Shown: positions 1-5,947 of the stretch, piece by piece | How the letters are laid out: the number at the start of each line of letters is the position of its first letter | How positions within the stretch are numbered: position 1 is the first letter of the stretch | NCBI GenBank assembly: GCA_023260935.1 | Contig: JALQTL010000190.1 | Span: 1-7,857, forward strand | Direction: 5' to 3' | Length of the DNA stretch: 7,857 bases | DNA from: Paracoccaceae bacterium | GTDB taxonomy: Bacteria; Pseudomonadota; Alphaproteobacteria; Rhodobacterales; Rhodobacteraceae | The notes under the pieces: model-generated | Told to the model about the DNA's origin: nothing | Database searches by the model: none | What the model saw: only the letters and a program-made list of their open reading frames with translations | Program-made: the position numbers and the translations under genes

Positions 1-129
1 GTCATAGGCACGGAATTCGCCGGAGTACTTCGTGATCGCCGCCGTCAGCGTCGTCTTCCCGTGGTCAACGTGCCCGATCGTGCCGATGTTCACATGCGGC
101 TTGTTACGTTCAAACTTTGCCTTTGCCAT
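1..129 (-). CDS. tuf: Elongation factor Tu, N-terminal 43 codons (partial)
   Basis: EF-Tu is the GTPase that delivers aminoacyl-tRNA to the ribosomal A site in the cytoplasm. Only the first 43 residues lie in the window; the rest runs off the left edge. The protein begins MAKAKFERNKPHVNIGTIG. Residues 19-26 (GHVDHGKT) are the EF-Tu P-loop that binds the GTP phosphates, and the switch I region begins just beyond the visible part. The start is the ATG at 129, preceded on the minus strand by an AAGGGCG Shine-Dalgarno-like stretch. The fusA/rpsG genes that often precede tuf are not upstream here. Instead there is a leader of about 130 bp and then an unrelated lipoprotein gene, so this copy probably has its own promoter. 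Identity is seen directly in the sequence; the independent promoter is inference. Confidence 0.97.
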   Translation of the reverse strand, partial: MAKAKFERNKPHVNIGTIGHVDHGKTTLTAAITKYSGEFRAYD

Positions 130-152
130 TGCCGAAGCGCCCTTGATTTCGG

Positions 153-183
153 GGGGCCCCGGCATCTTGCCTGCATGGGCCCC
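153..183 (-). repeat. Inverted repeat in the tuf leader
   Basis: GGGGCCC at 153-159 pairs perfectly with GGGCCCC at 177-183, leaving a 17-nt loop. Each arm is also nearly self-palindromic, so other foldings or dimeric pairings are possible. It lies 24-54 bp upstream of the tuf ATG, so it would sit in the 5' untranslated region if transcription starts further upstream. No role can be assigned. In DNA this GC-rich the repeat could be partly compositional. Confidence 0.4.
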
Positions 184-193
184 GATCTACACG

Positions 194-215
194 GGCGGGC
201 ACTTATCTGCCCGCC
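194..215 (-). terminator. Strong hairpin between the lipoprotein gene and tuf
   Basis: GGCGGGCA (194-201) and TGCCCGCC (208-215) form a perfect 8-bp stem with a 6-nt loop, 45 bp downstream of the lipoprotein stop codon. Read on the minus strand, no U-tract follows it; a TTTTT run comes before it instead. It could be a U-less or Rho-assisted terminator for the lipoprotein gene, or a structural element of the tuf promoter/leader. On the minus strand a TTGATT lies just upstream (about 227-222), and a GATAAG (about 206-201) falls within the hairpin at a short 15-bp spacing. That pair is a weak alternative promoter reading. Confidence 0.35.
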
Positions 216-259
216 GGGGAAAAATCAAGTGCTGCTGCCACAAGACCCGTCACGCCCGC

Positions 260-967
260 TCAGGGCAGACCAACAGCAGGGGCAGGAGTGCTGGTGGTGA
301 CAATCGGCGCGGCGCCCACGGTGGAACCCACGGTTGCAGCCGGGGCCGGTTCGGTTGACGGGGCCGCAGCAGAGGATGGTGCCGCCGCAGCGGCCGCGGC
401 TTGGGCCTTGCGGGCGGCGGCGACTTCTTCCTTGGTCAGGCCGAACCATTCGGGATTGTCCAGAAACCAGTCCTCGACCCGCTTTACGGCATTATAGGAC
501 AAAGCCTCCATCTGCTGCTTTTTCGACCGCGTCAGCCCGGTGCCGATCACCGTTTCACCCGACAGGCTTTCAAAGACGGTGAACTGCTTGCCCTCGGCAT
601 TCAGCTTTTTCTGTGCGGCGTCGTCCCAGACGTTCGCCGTGACCACCAGAACCGATTTCGGCGCAGCGACGACGGGAATACCGGGGGGGGCCAAGGCATA
701 GCCATCGACCGAGATGCCGATGTTGTAAAGCCGCGACCCCTGATAGCGGCCAAAGCGCGCAGCCACCGCCTCTTTCATCACCGATTCCCATTCTTCCGGT
801 GTTGCATTGCGACTGATCGGCACCTTCTGCACATTGTCGGCAACGACGATGTTCAGGCCCAGCCCGAAATCCCCCAGCGGAACAGGCGGTTCGGCCAGAT
901 CGTTGCCGGCGCAGCCCGCCAGAAGAAACCCGGCCGCCACCAGACCTGCAATGCGCCACACCATCAT
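260..967 (-). CDS. Putative lipoprotein of unknown function, Ala/Pro-rich C-terminus
   Basis: I do not recognise the family. The 235-residue product begins with a textbook lipoprotein signal: MMVWR, a hydrophobic stretch at residues 6-17, and the lipobox LAGC at 16-19. Cys19 is therefore the likely lipidated residue, and Ala at +2 favours outer-membrane sorting by the E. coli rule. Residues about 35-180 look folded and mixed alpha/beta. This part holds beta-like stretches (LNIVVAD, KSVLVVTANVWD) and a Trp/Phe-rich segment (VEDWFLDNPEWFGL, about 164-177). Residues about 183-235 are low-complexity Ala/Pro/Ser/Thr, resembling a disordered periplasmic tail. The start at 967 has a GGGGGG Shine-Dalgarno-like run 3 nt upstream. 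The second ATG (codon 2) is an equally possible start, and a GTG at 971 in another frame is not credible. It lies upstream of tuf and divergent from the P450 gene, so context does not reveal its role. Confidence 0.85.
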   Translation of the reverse strand: MMVWRIAGLVAAGFLLAGCAGNDLAEPPVPLGDFGLGLNIVVADNVQKVPISRNATPEEWESVMKEAVAARFGRYQGSRLYNIGISVDGYALAPPGIPVVAAPKSVLVVTANVWDDAAQKKLNAEGKQFTVFESLSGETVIGTGLTRSKKQQMEALSYNAVKRVEDWFLDNPEWFGLTKEEVAAARKAQAAAAAAAPSSAAAPSTEPAPAATVGSTVGAAPIVTTSTPAPAVGLP

Positions 968-973
968 GCACCC

Positions 974-996
974 CCCGAAATTACGATGCTTTCGGG
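974..996. repeat. Inverted repeat overlapping the lipoprotein ribosome-binding site
   Basis: CCCGAAA (974-980) and TTTCGGG (990-996) are a perfect 7-bp inverted repeat around a 9-nt spacer, in the gap between two divergent genes. In the minus-strand mRNA the second arm runs straight into the G-run used as the lipoprotein Shine-Dalgarno sequence (971-976). The stem could therefore hide that site. As DNA it could equally be a dyad operator. A looser dyad (CCGGGATG..CATCGGG) lies next to it at about 1002-1018. Confidence 0.4.
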
Positions 997-1027
997 ATAG
1001 ACCGGGATGCCCATCGGGCGCAAGGCT

Positions 1028-1055
1028 GTGACGCCGGCGGGATGCGACCTATATC
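1028..1055 (+). promoter_or_regulatory. Candidate sigma70-type promoter for the P450 gene
   Basis: GTGACG (1028-1033) and TATATC (1050-1055) are separated by 16 bp, and each matches four of six consensus positions. Transcription would start near 1062, giving a leader of about 23 nt that contains the AAGGAG Shine-Dalgarno at 1068-1073. I found no comparably good promoter on the minus strand for the lipoprotein gene. The best there is TTGCGC/TATCCC with an 18-bp spacer, which is weak. Confidence 0.35.
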
Positions 1056-1084
1056 AGGCCTGTCCCCAAGGAGCATGCCGCGCC

Positions 1085-2452
1085 ATGACCAGCCCTGCCG
1101 CCCTTCTGCCCGCCCTGCCCGCCCAGGTGCCGCTTGCCACCCAGCCACTCGGGGTCTGGGGGTCATTGCAGGCAGGGCGGCGCAATGTGCTGGAACTGAT
1201 CCCTGAAATCGCCACCCATGCACCCATCATCTCGGGTCGCACGGGCAAACGCTGGCACATGGTGATGGACCCCGAGGCCCTGCGCCGTATCCTGCGCGAC
1301 CGGGTCGAGGATTATCCCAAATCCACCGTCACAAAGCAGATCCTTGAACCCGCCATTGGCGACAGTCTGTTCGTGGCCGAAGGCCAGGAATGGCTGTGGC
1401 AGCGGCGCACGGCGGCCCCTGTCTTCACCCATCGCAATGTGGCAGCCCTTGGCCCCGTGATGACCGCTGCCGCCGACCGGGCCAGTGACCGCATCGGGCA
1501 CGGGGTGGGCCGGGCCGTCAATCTGTTCGACGAAATGGTGACTGCAACCTTCGAGGTGATCTCGGACGTCACCTTTTCGGGGGGTGAAGGTTTCGACCGC
1601 GCCGCCGTTCACCGCGCCATCGAACAATATATCGCCCAGACCGCCAAGGTATCGCTGCTGGATATTCTGGGCGCGCCCCCCTGGGTGCCCCGGCTGAACC
1701 GCATGATCACCGGCGCCGCGATGCGCCAGACCAAGTCACTGGCCGATCAGGCGATCGAGGCGCGCAAGGCATCCGGGCCAAAGCCGGTGCCCGATCTGCT
1801 GGATCTGCTGCTGGCGGGCGAAGACCCCAAGTCCGGCCGCCGGATGACCACGCCGGAACTGCGTGACAACCTGCTGACCTTTATCGTCGCCGGGCATGAA
1901 ACGACGGCGCTGACCCTTTCCTGGGCACTCTATCTCTGTGCCTTCGATCCCGCCGTGCAACAGGCCGCCCGGGCCGAGGCGCAGGCAGTTCTGGGCGACC
2001 GGGCGGCCACCTCGGCAGATCTGGGCGCCCTGCCCCTGACGCGCCGGATCGTGGATGAAACCCTGCGCCTTTATCCGCCTGCGGCCTTTCTGTCGCGCAC
2101 GGCACAGGCCGAAGATCTGCTCTGCGGGCGCGAGGTGCGCCCGGGCGATACCGTCATCTTGCCGATCTATGCGCTGCACCGCCATCACAAGCTTTGGCAG
2201 GAACCGCACCGCTTCAATCCGGCCCGCTTTGCCGACCCCAAGGCGATTGACCGCTTTGCCTATCTGCCCTTTGGTGACGGCCCGCGCATCTGCATCGGGG
2301 CGAATTTCGCCCTGCAAGAGGCGGTGATCATCCTTGCGACCCTTCTGGCGCGCTTCCGATTTGCCCTTGTGCCGGGCAAGGCGCCGAAACCCGTGATGAT
2401 CCTGACCCTGCGCCCGGAAGGCGGGGTCTGGCTGATGGTAGAGCGCGCCTGA
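1085..2452 (+). CDS. Cytochrome P450
   Basis: This is a 455-residue soluble bacterial-type haem-thiolate monooxygenase. It would insert one oxygen atom from O2 into an organic substrate, using electrons from separate redox partners. All core motifs are present. A helix-C WxxxR is at 103-107 and the helix-I oxygen-activation motif AGHETT at 269-274. The helix-K ExxR is at 325-328 (ETLR) and a PERF-like HRFNPARF at about 375-382. The haem loop FGDGPRICIG is at 396-405, with Cys403 as the axial ligand. I chose the ATG at 1085 (MTSPAALLPAL) because AAGGAG lies 11 nt upstream. An in-frame ATG at 1007 would add 26 residues and would start upstream of the candidate promoter. There is no membrane anchor and no fused reductase, and no ferredoxin or ferredoxin reductase lies in the window. 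The substrate cannot be read from the sequence. Confidence 0.95.
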   Translation: MTSPAALLPALPAQVPLATQPLGVWGSLQAGRRNVLELIPEIATHAPIISGRTGKRWHMVMDPEALRRILRDRVEDYPKSTVTKQILEPAIGDSLFVAEGQEWLWQRRTAAPVFTHRNVAALGPVMTAAADRASDRIGHGVGRAVNLFDEMVTATFEVISDVTFSGGEGFDRAAVHRAIEQYIAQTAKVSLLDILGAPPWVPRLNRMITGAAMRQTKSLADQAIEARKASGPKPVPDLLDLLLAGEDPKSGRRMTTPELRDNLLTFIVAGHETTALTLSWALYLCAFDPAVQQAARAEAQAVLGDRAATSADLGALPLTRRIVDETLRLYPPAAFLSRTAQAEDLLCGREVRPGDTVILPIYALHRHHKLWQEPHRFNPARFADPKAIDRFAYLPFGDGPRICIGANFALQEAVIILATLLARFRFALVPGKAPKPVMILTLRPEGGVWLMVERA

Positions 2453-2459
2453 GGCGCGC
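2443..2459. repeat. Hairpin spanning the P450 stop codon, between convergent genes
   Basis: GCGCGCC (2443-2449) and GGCGCGC (2453-2459) form a perfect 7-bp stem whose 3-nt loop is exactly the P450 TGA stop codon. Only 15 bp separate the two convergent stop codons, so this hairpin is the only obvious structure available for transcription termination in either direction. No U-tract follows on either strand, so intrinsic termination would be weak. Confidence 0.4.
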
Positions 2460-2467
2460 CGAAACCG

Positions 2468-3169
2468 TCAGGCCAGTTGTGCCGCCTTGGCATGAAGATG
2501 GGCCACCAGCCCCGGGTCCAGCTTCAAACGGGCGGCCAGCATGGCCAGATAGCCCCGTTCCGCCGCACCCTCCGGATCAACCGACAACAGAGAGGCGGCA
2601 TAGATCTCGGCCGCTTCCGCTTCGGTTCGGGCAAGGCCTGCAATACGGCCCGGGTCCAGCGGTGCGTCCAGTTCTGCCGCGATCAGACGCTCGGCCTCGG
2701 CCGCAAGGCCAAGCTGCGCCAGTTGTGCCCCGATCTTCTGACGCTCGGTATCCGTTACCTGCCCATCGGCCTTTGCCGCTGCCACCATGGCCTGCACAAG
2801 CCGCATCGAAAGGTCGTCGGCTTGCGCCTCATCCGACGGCAGAAAGGCCGTGCCCTGCGGTTCCGGCAGCGCCAGTGGCCCGGCTTCTGCATGCGCGGCC
2901 TTGCCTGCCTTCCAGTCCTCATAGGCCTTGTAGGCCAGACCTCCGATCAGCGCAGCCCCGCCAATCCTTGCGCCGGTCTTCACCAGCTTGCGCCCGCTGC
3001 CCGTCAGCAAAAGGCCCAGAAGCCCGCCCGCGATGGCGCCCTTGCCCAAGGCAGACTGGTTGTTCCACGCGCCCTTGGCCTTGTCGGCAAGCTCGCCTGC
3101 CCCCTGCCCGGAGGACAGCGAACCCACCTGCGCCATCAGCGTGTCGAAAAGCGATTTTGCCGTGCTCAT
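2468..3169 (-). CDS. DUF533/YebE-like protein with C-terminal TerB-fold domain
   Basis: This 233-residue protein resembles the DUF533 (E. coli YebE) family, which is membrane-associated and of unknown biochemical function. Residues 1-40 are polar and start MSTAKSLFDTLM. Residues about 43-80 form a Gly/Ala-rich hydrophobic stretch interrupted by a basic patch (GRKLVKTGAR, 59-68), suggesting one or two membrane passes. A linker spans 85-115. Residues about 118-233 are a helical TerB-like domain with the characteristic AKADGQVTDTER acidic loop at 132-143. The start at 3169 is supported by AAGAGGGG about 6 nt upstream; an in-frame ATG at 3265 would overlap the end of the dehydrogenase gene and has no such site. 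The gene lies 79 bp downstream of the Fe-ADH on the same strand and could share its transcript, but a hairpin follows the ADH stop. Some of these proteins are stress-induced in other bacteria; nothing here shows that. Confidence 0.8.
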   Translation of the reverse strand: MSTAKSLFDTLMAQVGSLSSGQGAGELADKAKGAWNNQSALGKGAIAGGLLGLLLTGSGRKLVKTGARIGGAALIGGLAYKAYEDWKAGKAAHAEAGPLALPEPQGTAFLPSDEAQADDLSMRLVQAMVAAAKADGQVTDTERQKIGAQLAQLGLAAEAERLIAAELDAPLDPGRIAGLARTEAEAAEIYAASLLSVDPEGAAERGYLAMLAARLKLDPGLVAHLHAKAAQLA

Positions 3170-3231
3170 CCCCGACCCCTCTTGTTGATCACCTTCGAAG
3201 ATGGGGACGGGGTGGTCGATTGCAAGGCAGG

Positions 3232-3248
3232 CAGGCCCCCGGGGCCTG
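3232..3248 (-). terminator. GC-rich hairpin directly after the Fe-ADH stop codon
   Basis: CAGGCCCC (3232-3239) and GGGGCCTG (3241-3248) are perfect complements around a single base, so a real RNA hairpin would keep about 6 bp and a 5-nt loop. On the minus strand it begins at the base after the dehydrogenase TGA (3249-3251). It is well placed to end that transcript or slow it before the DUF533 gene, but it lacks a U-tract. Confidence 0.35.
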
Positions 3249-4382
3249 TCAGGATGCCTGCGCAAGAACCTCGCACAGGTCTGCGGGTGACAAGGCGACA
3301 GGGTTTCCTTTCATGGACGAAGCTGTCAGCGCAACCTCGGCCACAGCTGGATGACGCTCTGCCCCCAGCCCAAGGGCGGCAAGACCGGGCAAACCCTGCG
3401 CCCGCGCCCAGCCGGCAAGGACCGACGGCGCGGCTTCGGCGCTGCACCCAAGCCCCTCTGCCAACAGGGCGCAAACCCTGTCAATCCGCGCCCGCGCCTC
3501 GCCCGTGGCACGCCGGCGGTTCATCAAAAGCACCGGGCCCAGAAGCGTGCCGCAAATCGCCCCATGCGCCGCCCCGGTGATGCCGCCAATGACCCCGGCA
3601 AACCCGTGCACCGCGCCCAGCCCTGCATTGGCAAGCGCCAGCCCGCCCGTCAGCGACATCAACGCCATGGTATCGCGCGCCGAAGCGTCTTCGCCTTCCC
3701 GCAGGCGGATCAGCGCCCGAAGTCCGGGCAGGATCACCGGAAGGGTGATCGCATCGGTATAAGGCGTGGCCCGGCAACTTACATAGGGTTCGATGACCTG
3801 CGTAAGCGCATCCAGCCCCGATGCCAGCGTAACCGAGGGCGGGCAGCCATCCGTCAGCGCCGGATCGACGATGGCCACCCGGGCAATCATGCGGTCATCG
3901 CGCAGGCTGACCTTGCGGCCCTGTTCCGGCACCCCGATCACCGCGTTCTTTGTTACCTCGGCGCCGGTCCCGCTGGTTGTGGGCAGGGCGATGAAGGGCA
4001 AGGGCGTGGCCTGTAGCGGCAATCCCCGGCCCACCCCTTCAAGATGATCCATCACCCCGCCCGGCGCAGGCAGCATGGCGGCAAGCGCCTTGCCCAGATC
4101 CAGCACCGCCCCGCCGCCGATGGCGATCACCCAGTCGGGCCGGTGCGGGCGGGTGCGCAGGATCGCAGCCTCCAGATCCGCCAGCGTGGGCTCGCCGCCA
4201 CAGGCAAGGCCCATCAGATCGGCCCCCGCCTTGGCAGTTTCCATGAACCAGGCCGCGCGGGCAGGGTTCGCGCCATGCACCACGATACCCCGCGCCCCGA
4301 ACCCCGTTGCCGCCGCCACCGCCCCGGCCGCCTTGCCGCGACCGAAGTCTATCCGCGGCGGCTGGATGATCGAGAATTCCAT
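3249..4382 (-). CDS. Iron-containing (group III) alcohol dehydrogenase family protein
   Basis: This 377-residue NAD(P)-dependent dehydrogenase of the Fe-ADH superfamily would interconvert an alcohol and an aldehyde or ketone in the cytoplasm. The N-terminal nucleotide-binding half carries GGGAVLDLGK at 89-98, which binds the dinucleotide pyrophosphate. It is followed by the family signature PTTSGTGAEVT at about 134-144. The helical metal-binding half has Asp191 (GLDALTQ), His259 (VHGFAG) and His273 (AAHGA). The second ligand of FucO-type enzymes, normally His four residues after the Asp, is Gln195 here. This alters the site, and iron dependence cannot be assumed. Length is normal for the family. 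The start at 4382 has AAGGGGG 6 nt upstream. It follows the photolyase gene by 35 bp and probably belongs to the same operon. The substrate is unknown; a zinc enzyme or a maleylacetate-reductase-like activity are alternatives. Confidence 0.9.
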   Translation of the reverse strand: MEFSIIQPPRIDFGRGKAAGAVAAATGFGARGIVVHGANPARAAWFMETAKAGADLMGLACGGEPTLADLEAAILRTRPHRPDWVIAIGGGAVLDLGKALAAMLPAPGGVMDHLEGVGRGLPLQATPLPFIALPTTSGTGAEVTKNAVIGVPEQGRKVSLRDDRMIARVAIVDPALTDGCPPSVTLASGLDALTQVIEPYVSCRATPYTDAITLPVILPGLRALIRLREGEDASARDTMALMSLTGGLALANAGLGAVHGFAGVIGGITGAAHGAICGTLLGPVLLMNRRRATGEARARIDRVCALLAEGLGCSAEAAPSVLAGWARAQGLPGLAALGLGAERHPAVAEVALTASSMKGNPVALSPADLCEVLAQAS

Positions 4383-4390
4383 GGCTTACC

Positions 4391-4417
4391 CCCTTTTGGC
4401 CGCCTGCCCCCAAAGGG
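4391..4417 (-). repeat. Intercistronic hairpin covering the Fe-ADH Shine-Dalgarno
   Basis: Between the photolyase stop and the dehydrogenase start, CCCTTTTGG (4391-4399) and CCAAAGGG (4410-4417) pair with one bulged base around a 10-nt loop. On the minus-strand mRNA the distal arm contains the AAAAGGGGG ribosome-binding site of the dehydrogenase. The hairpin could lower translation of the third cistron relative to the first two, or stabilise processed mRNA ends. Confidence 0.35.
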
Positions 4418-5947
4418 TCAGATCGCACTGCCCTTGTCCAGTCTGGCCAGATGCCCGGCGGCATCCTGCAACACCGACTGTTGCCGTTCCAGCGCCATCC
4501 TGTCCCATGTCCGGTACATCTGCGCCATCCGCGGATTACGCTCGAACCGGGTCCGATGGCGGATCAGGAAATCCCAGTAAAGCGTATTCAGCGGGCAGGC
4601 CTTCGGGCCTGTCTTTTCCTTTACACTGTAATGGCATTTGCCGCAGTAATCCGACATCCGGTCAATATAGGCCCCCGAGGCGGCATAGGGCTTCGACCCC
4701 ACGATCCCGCCATCGGCGAACTGGCTCATCCCGATGGTGTTGGGCGCCTCGACCCATTCGAAGGCATCGGCATAGACCGACAGATACCACGCATGCAGGG
4801 CCTGCGGGTCCACCCCTGCCAGCAGGGCGAAATTGCCTGTCACCATCAGACGCTGGATGTGATGGGCATAGGCAAGGTCGCGGGTTTGCGCCACGGCCTG
4901 CGCCATGCAGTTCATCTGCGTCTCGCCGCCCCAGAAGGCCGCCGGCAGCGCCCGCCGCGCGCCCAGCACGTTCATCCCGGTATACTCCGGCCCTTCCAGC
5001 ATATAGATGCCACGCACGAATTCGCGCCAGCCGATGATCTGGCGAATGAACCCTTCCACCGCATTCAGCGGCGCCCGACCGGCAAGAGCCTCTGCCTCGG
5101 CCCTGTGGCAAACTTCCATTGGCGCCAGAAGCCCGATGTTCAGATAGGGCGACAGCAGCGAATGGCTAAGCGTGGGGTCATCCTGAAGCATCGCATCCTG
5201 TTCATCCCCGAACCGGGGCAGGCTGTGGCAGATGAAATGATCCAGCGCCTGCAAGGCGTCCTGCCGGGTGACCGCCCAGCCAAAGGGGCGTGACCGGCCG
5301 AAATGCCGGGAGAACCGCGTCTCGACCAGCGCCAGTACCTGTGCCGTTACGGCATCGGGGGCAAAGCGGGGGGCGCGCGGGCGCAGCATGTCGGGCTTTG
5401 CCGGCTTGCGGTTGTCGTGGTCAAAGTTCCACTGCCCGCCCAAGGGCTGATCACCCTCCATCAACAGGCCCGTCTTGCGCCGCATGTCGCGGTAGAACCA
5501 TTCCATCCGCAACTGCTTGCGCCCCTGCGCCCAGTCGGCAAATTCCGCCTCTGAACACAGGAACCGGTCATCGGGAAGCTGCGTCACCTTCAGCGGCATC
5601 TCTTCCAGCGCGCGGATCAGACGCCATTCGCCCGGTCGGGTGGCCAGAACCTCGGACGCCCCATACCCTGCCGCGCGGCGCAAAAGCTCGCCCTCGATCG
5701 ACTGGGTGTTTTCGGGGTCATCCAGCGTCGAATAAGCCAGGTTCCAGCCCGCATCGCGCAATTCCTGCGCGAAATGACGCATCGCGGAGAGGATCAGCGC
5801 GATCTTCTGGGGGTGATGGGGCACATAGGTTCCCTCGGCCATCACTTCGGCCATGACCACAAGGTCGCGCGTCTTGTCACCGGCCCTCAGGGCCGCGATG
5901 TCGGGGGTCAGCTGATCCCCCAGAACAAGGATCAGCCGTTTCACCAT
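4418..5947 (-). CDS. cryB: FeS-type bacterial cryptochrome/(6-4) photolyase (FeS-BCP)
   Basis: This 509-residue FAD flavoprotein belongs to the class containing Agrobacterium PhrB and Rhodobacter CryB. Members repair UV (6-4) photoproducts and/or act in blue-light signalling; the known ones bind FAD, a lumazine antenna and a [4Fe-4S] cluster. The N-terminal Rossmann-like antenna domain starts VKRLILVLGDQL. The C-terminal FAD/FeS part supplies four cysteines, Cys347, Cys435, Cys438 and Cys451. These correspond, at a constant offset of 3, to the PhrB cluster ligands I remember as 350, 438, 441 and 454. By the same offset His362-His363 match PhrB His365/His366 at the active site, and Trp339 and Trp387 match its electron-transfer tryptophans 342/390. 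Length is normal. The ATG overlaps the end of the SDR gene (ATGGTGA), with AGGGA about 11 nt upstream, implying translational coupling. Repair versus signalling cannot be decided from sequence. Confidence 0.95.
   Translation of the reverse strand: MVKRLILVLGDQLTPDIAALRAGDKTRDLVVMAEVMAEGTYVPHHPQKIALILSAMRHFAQELRDAGWNLAYSTLDDPENTQSIEGELLRRAAGYGASEVLATRPGEWRLIRALEEMPLKVTQLPDDRFLCSEAEFADWAQGRKQLRMEWFYRDMRRKTGLLMEGDQPLGGQWNFDHDNRKPAKPDMLRPRAPRFAPDAVTAQVLALVETRFSRHFGRSRPFGWAVTRQDALQALDHFICHSLPRFGDEQDAMLQDDPTLSHSLLSPYLNIGLLAPMEVCHRAEAEALAGRAPLNAVEGFIRQIIGWREFVRGIYMLEGPEYTGMNVLGARRALPAAFWGGETQMNCMAQAVAQTRDLAYAHHIQRLMVTGNFALLAGVDPQALHAWYLSVYADAFEWVEAPNTIGMSQFADGGIVGSKPYAASGAYIDRMSDYCGKCHYSVKEKTGPKACPLNTLYWDFLIRHRTRFERNPRMAQMYRTWDRMALERQQSVLQDAAGHLARLDKGSAI

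Noticed and set aside
130..259. Possible tRNA gene next to tuf, as found beside tuf in some bacteria
   Set aside because: No cloverleaf, anticodon stem or T-loop consensus could be drawn on either strand.
301..420. GCC/GCG-rich stretch as a tandem DNA repeat
   Set aside because: It is the Ala/Pro-rich coding tail of the lipoprotein; there is no regular unit length.
1007..1084. Upstream in-frame ATG extending the P450 by 26 residues
   Set aside because: The added residues resemble no P450 N-terminus, the start would lie upstream of the candidate promoter, and AAGGAG supports the ATG at 1085.
3170..3265. Upstream in-frame ATG extending the DUF533 protein by 32 residues
   Set aside because: It overlaps the dehydrogenase stop, adds a Pro/Arg-rich segment unlike the family, and has no ribosome-binding site, whereas AAGAGGGG supports 3169.
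2477..3580. Long plus-strand open frame (367 codons) opposite the DUF533 and Fe-ADH genes
   Set aside because: It is antisense to two well-supported genes, its product is Arg/Pro/Gln-rich without recognisable motifs, and long antisense frames are expected in GC-rich DNA.
4451..5293. Plus-strand frame of 280 codons opposite the photolyase gene, plus another at 4075-5037
   Set aside because: Both are shadows of a gene with intact catalytic residues; the products are low-complexity and show no family features.
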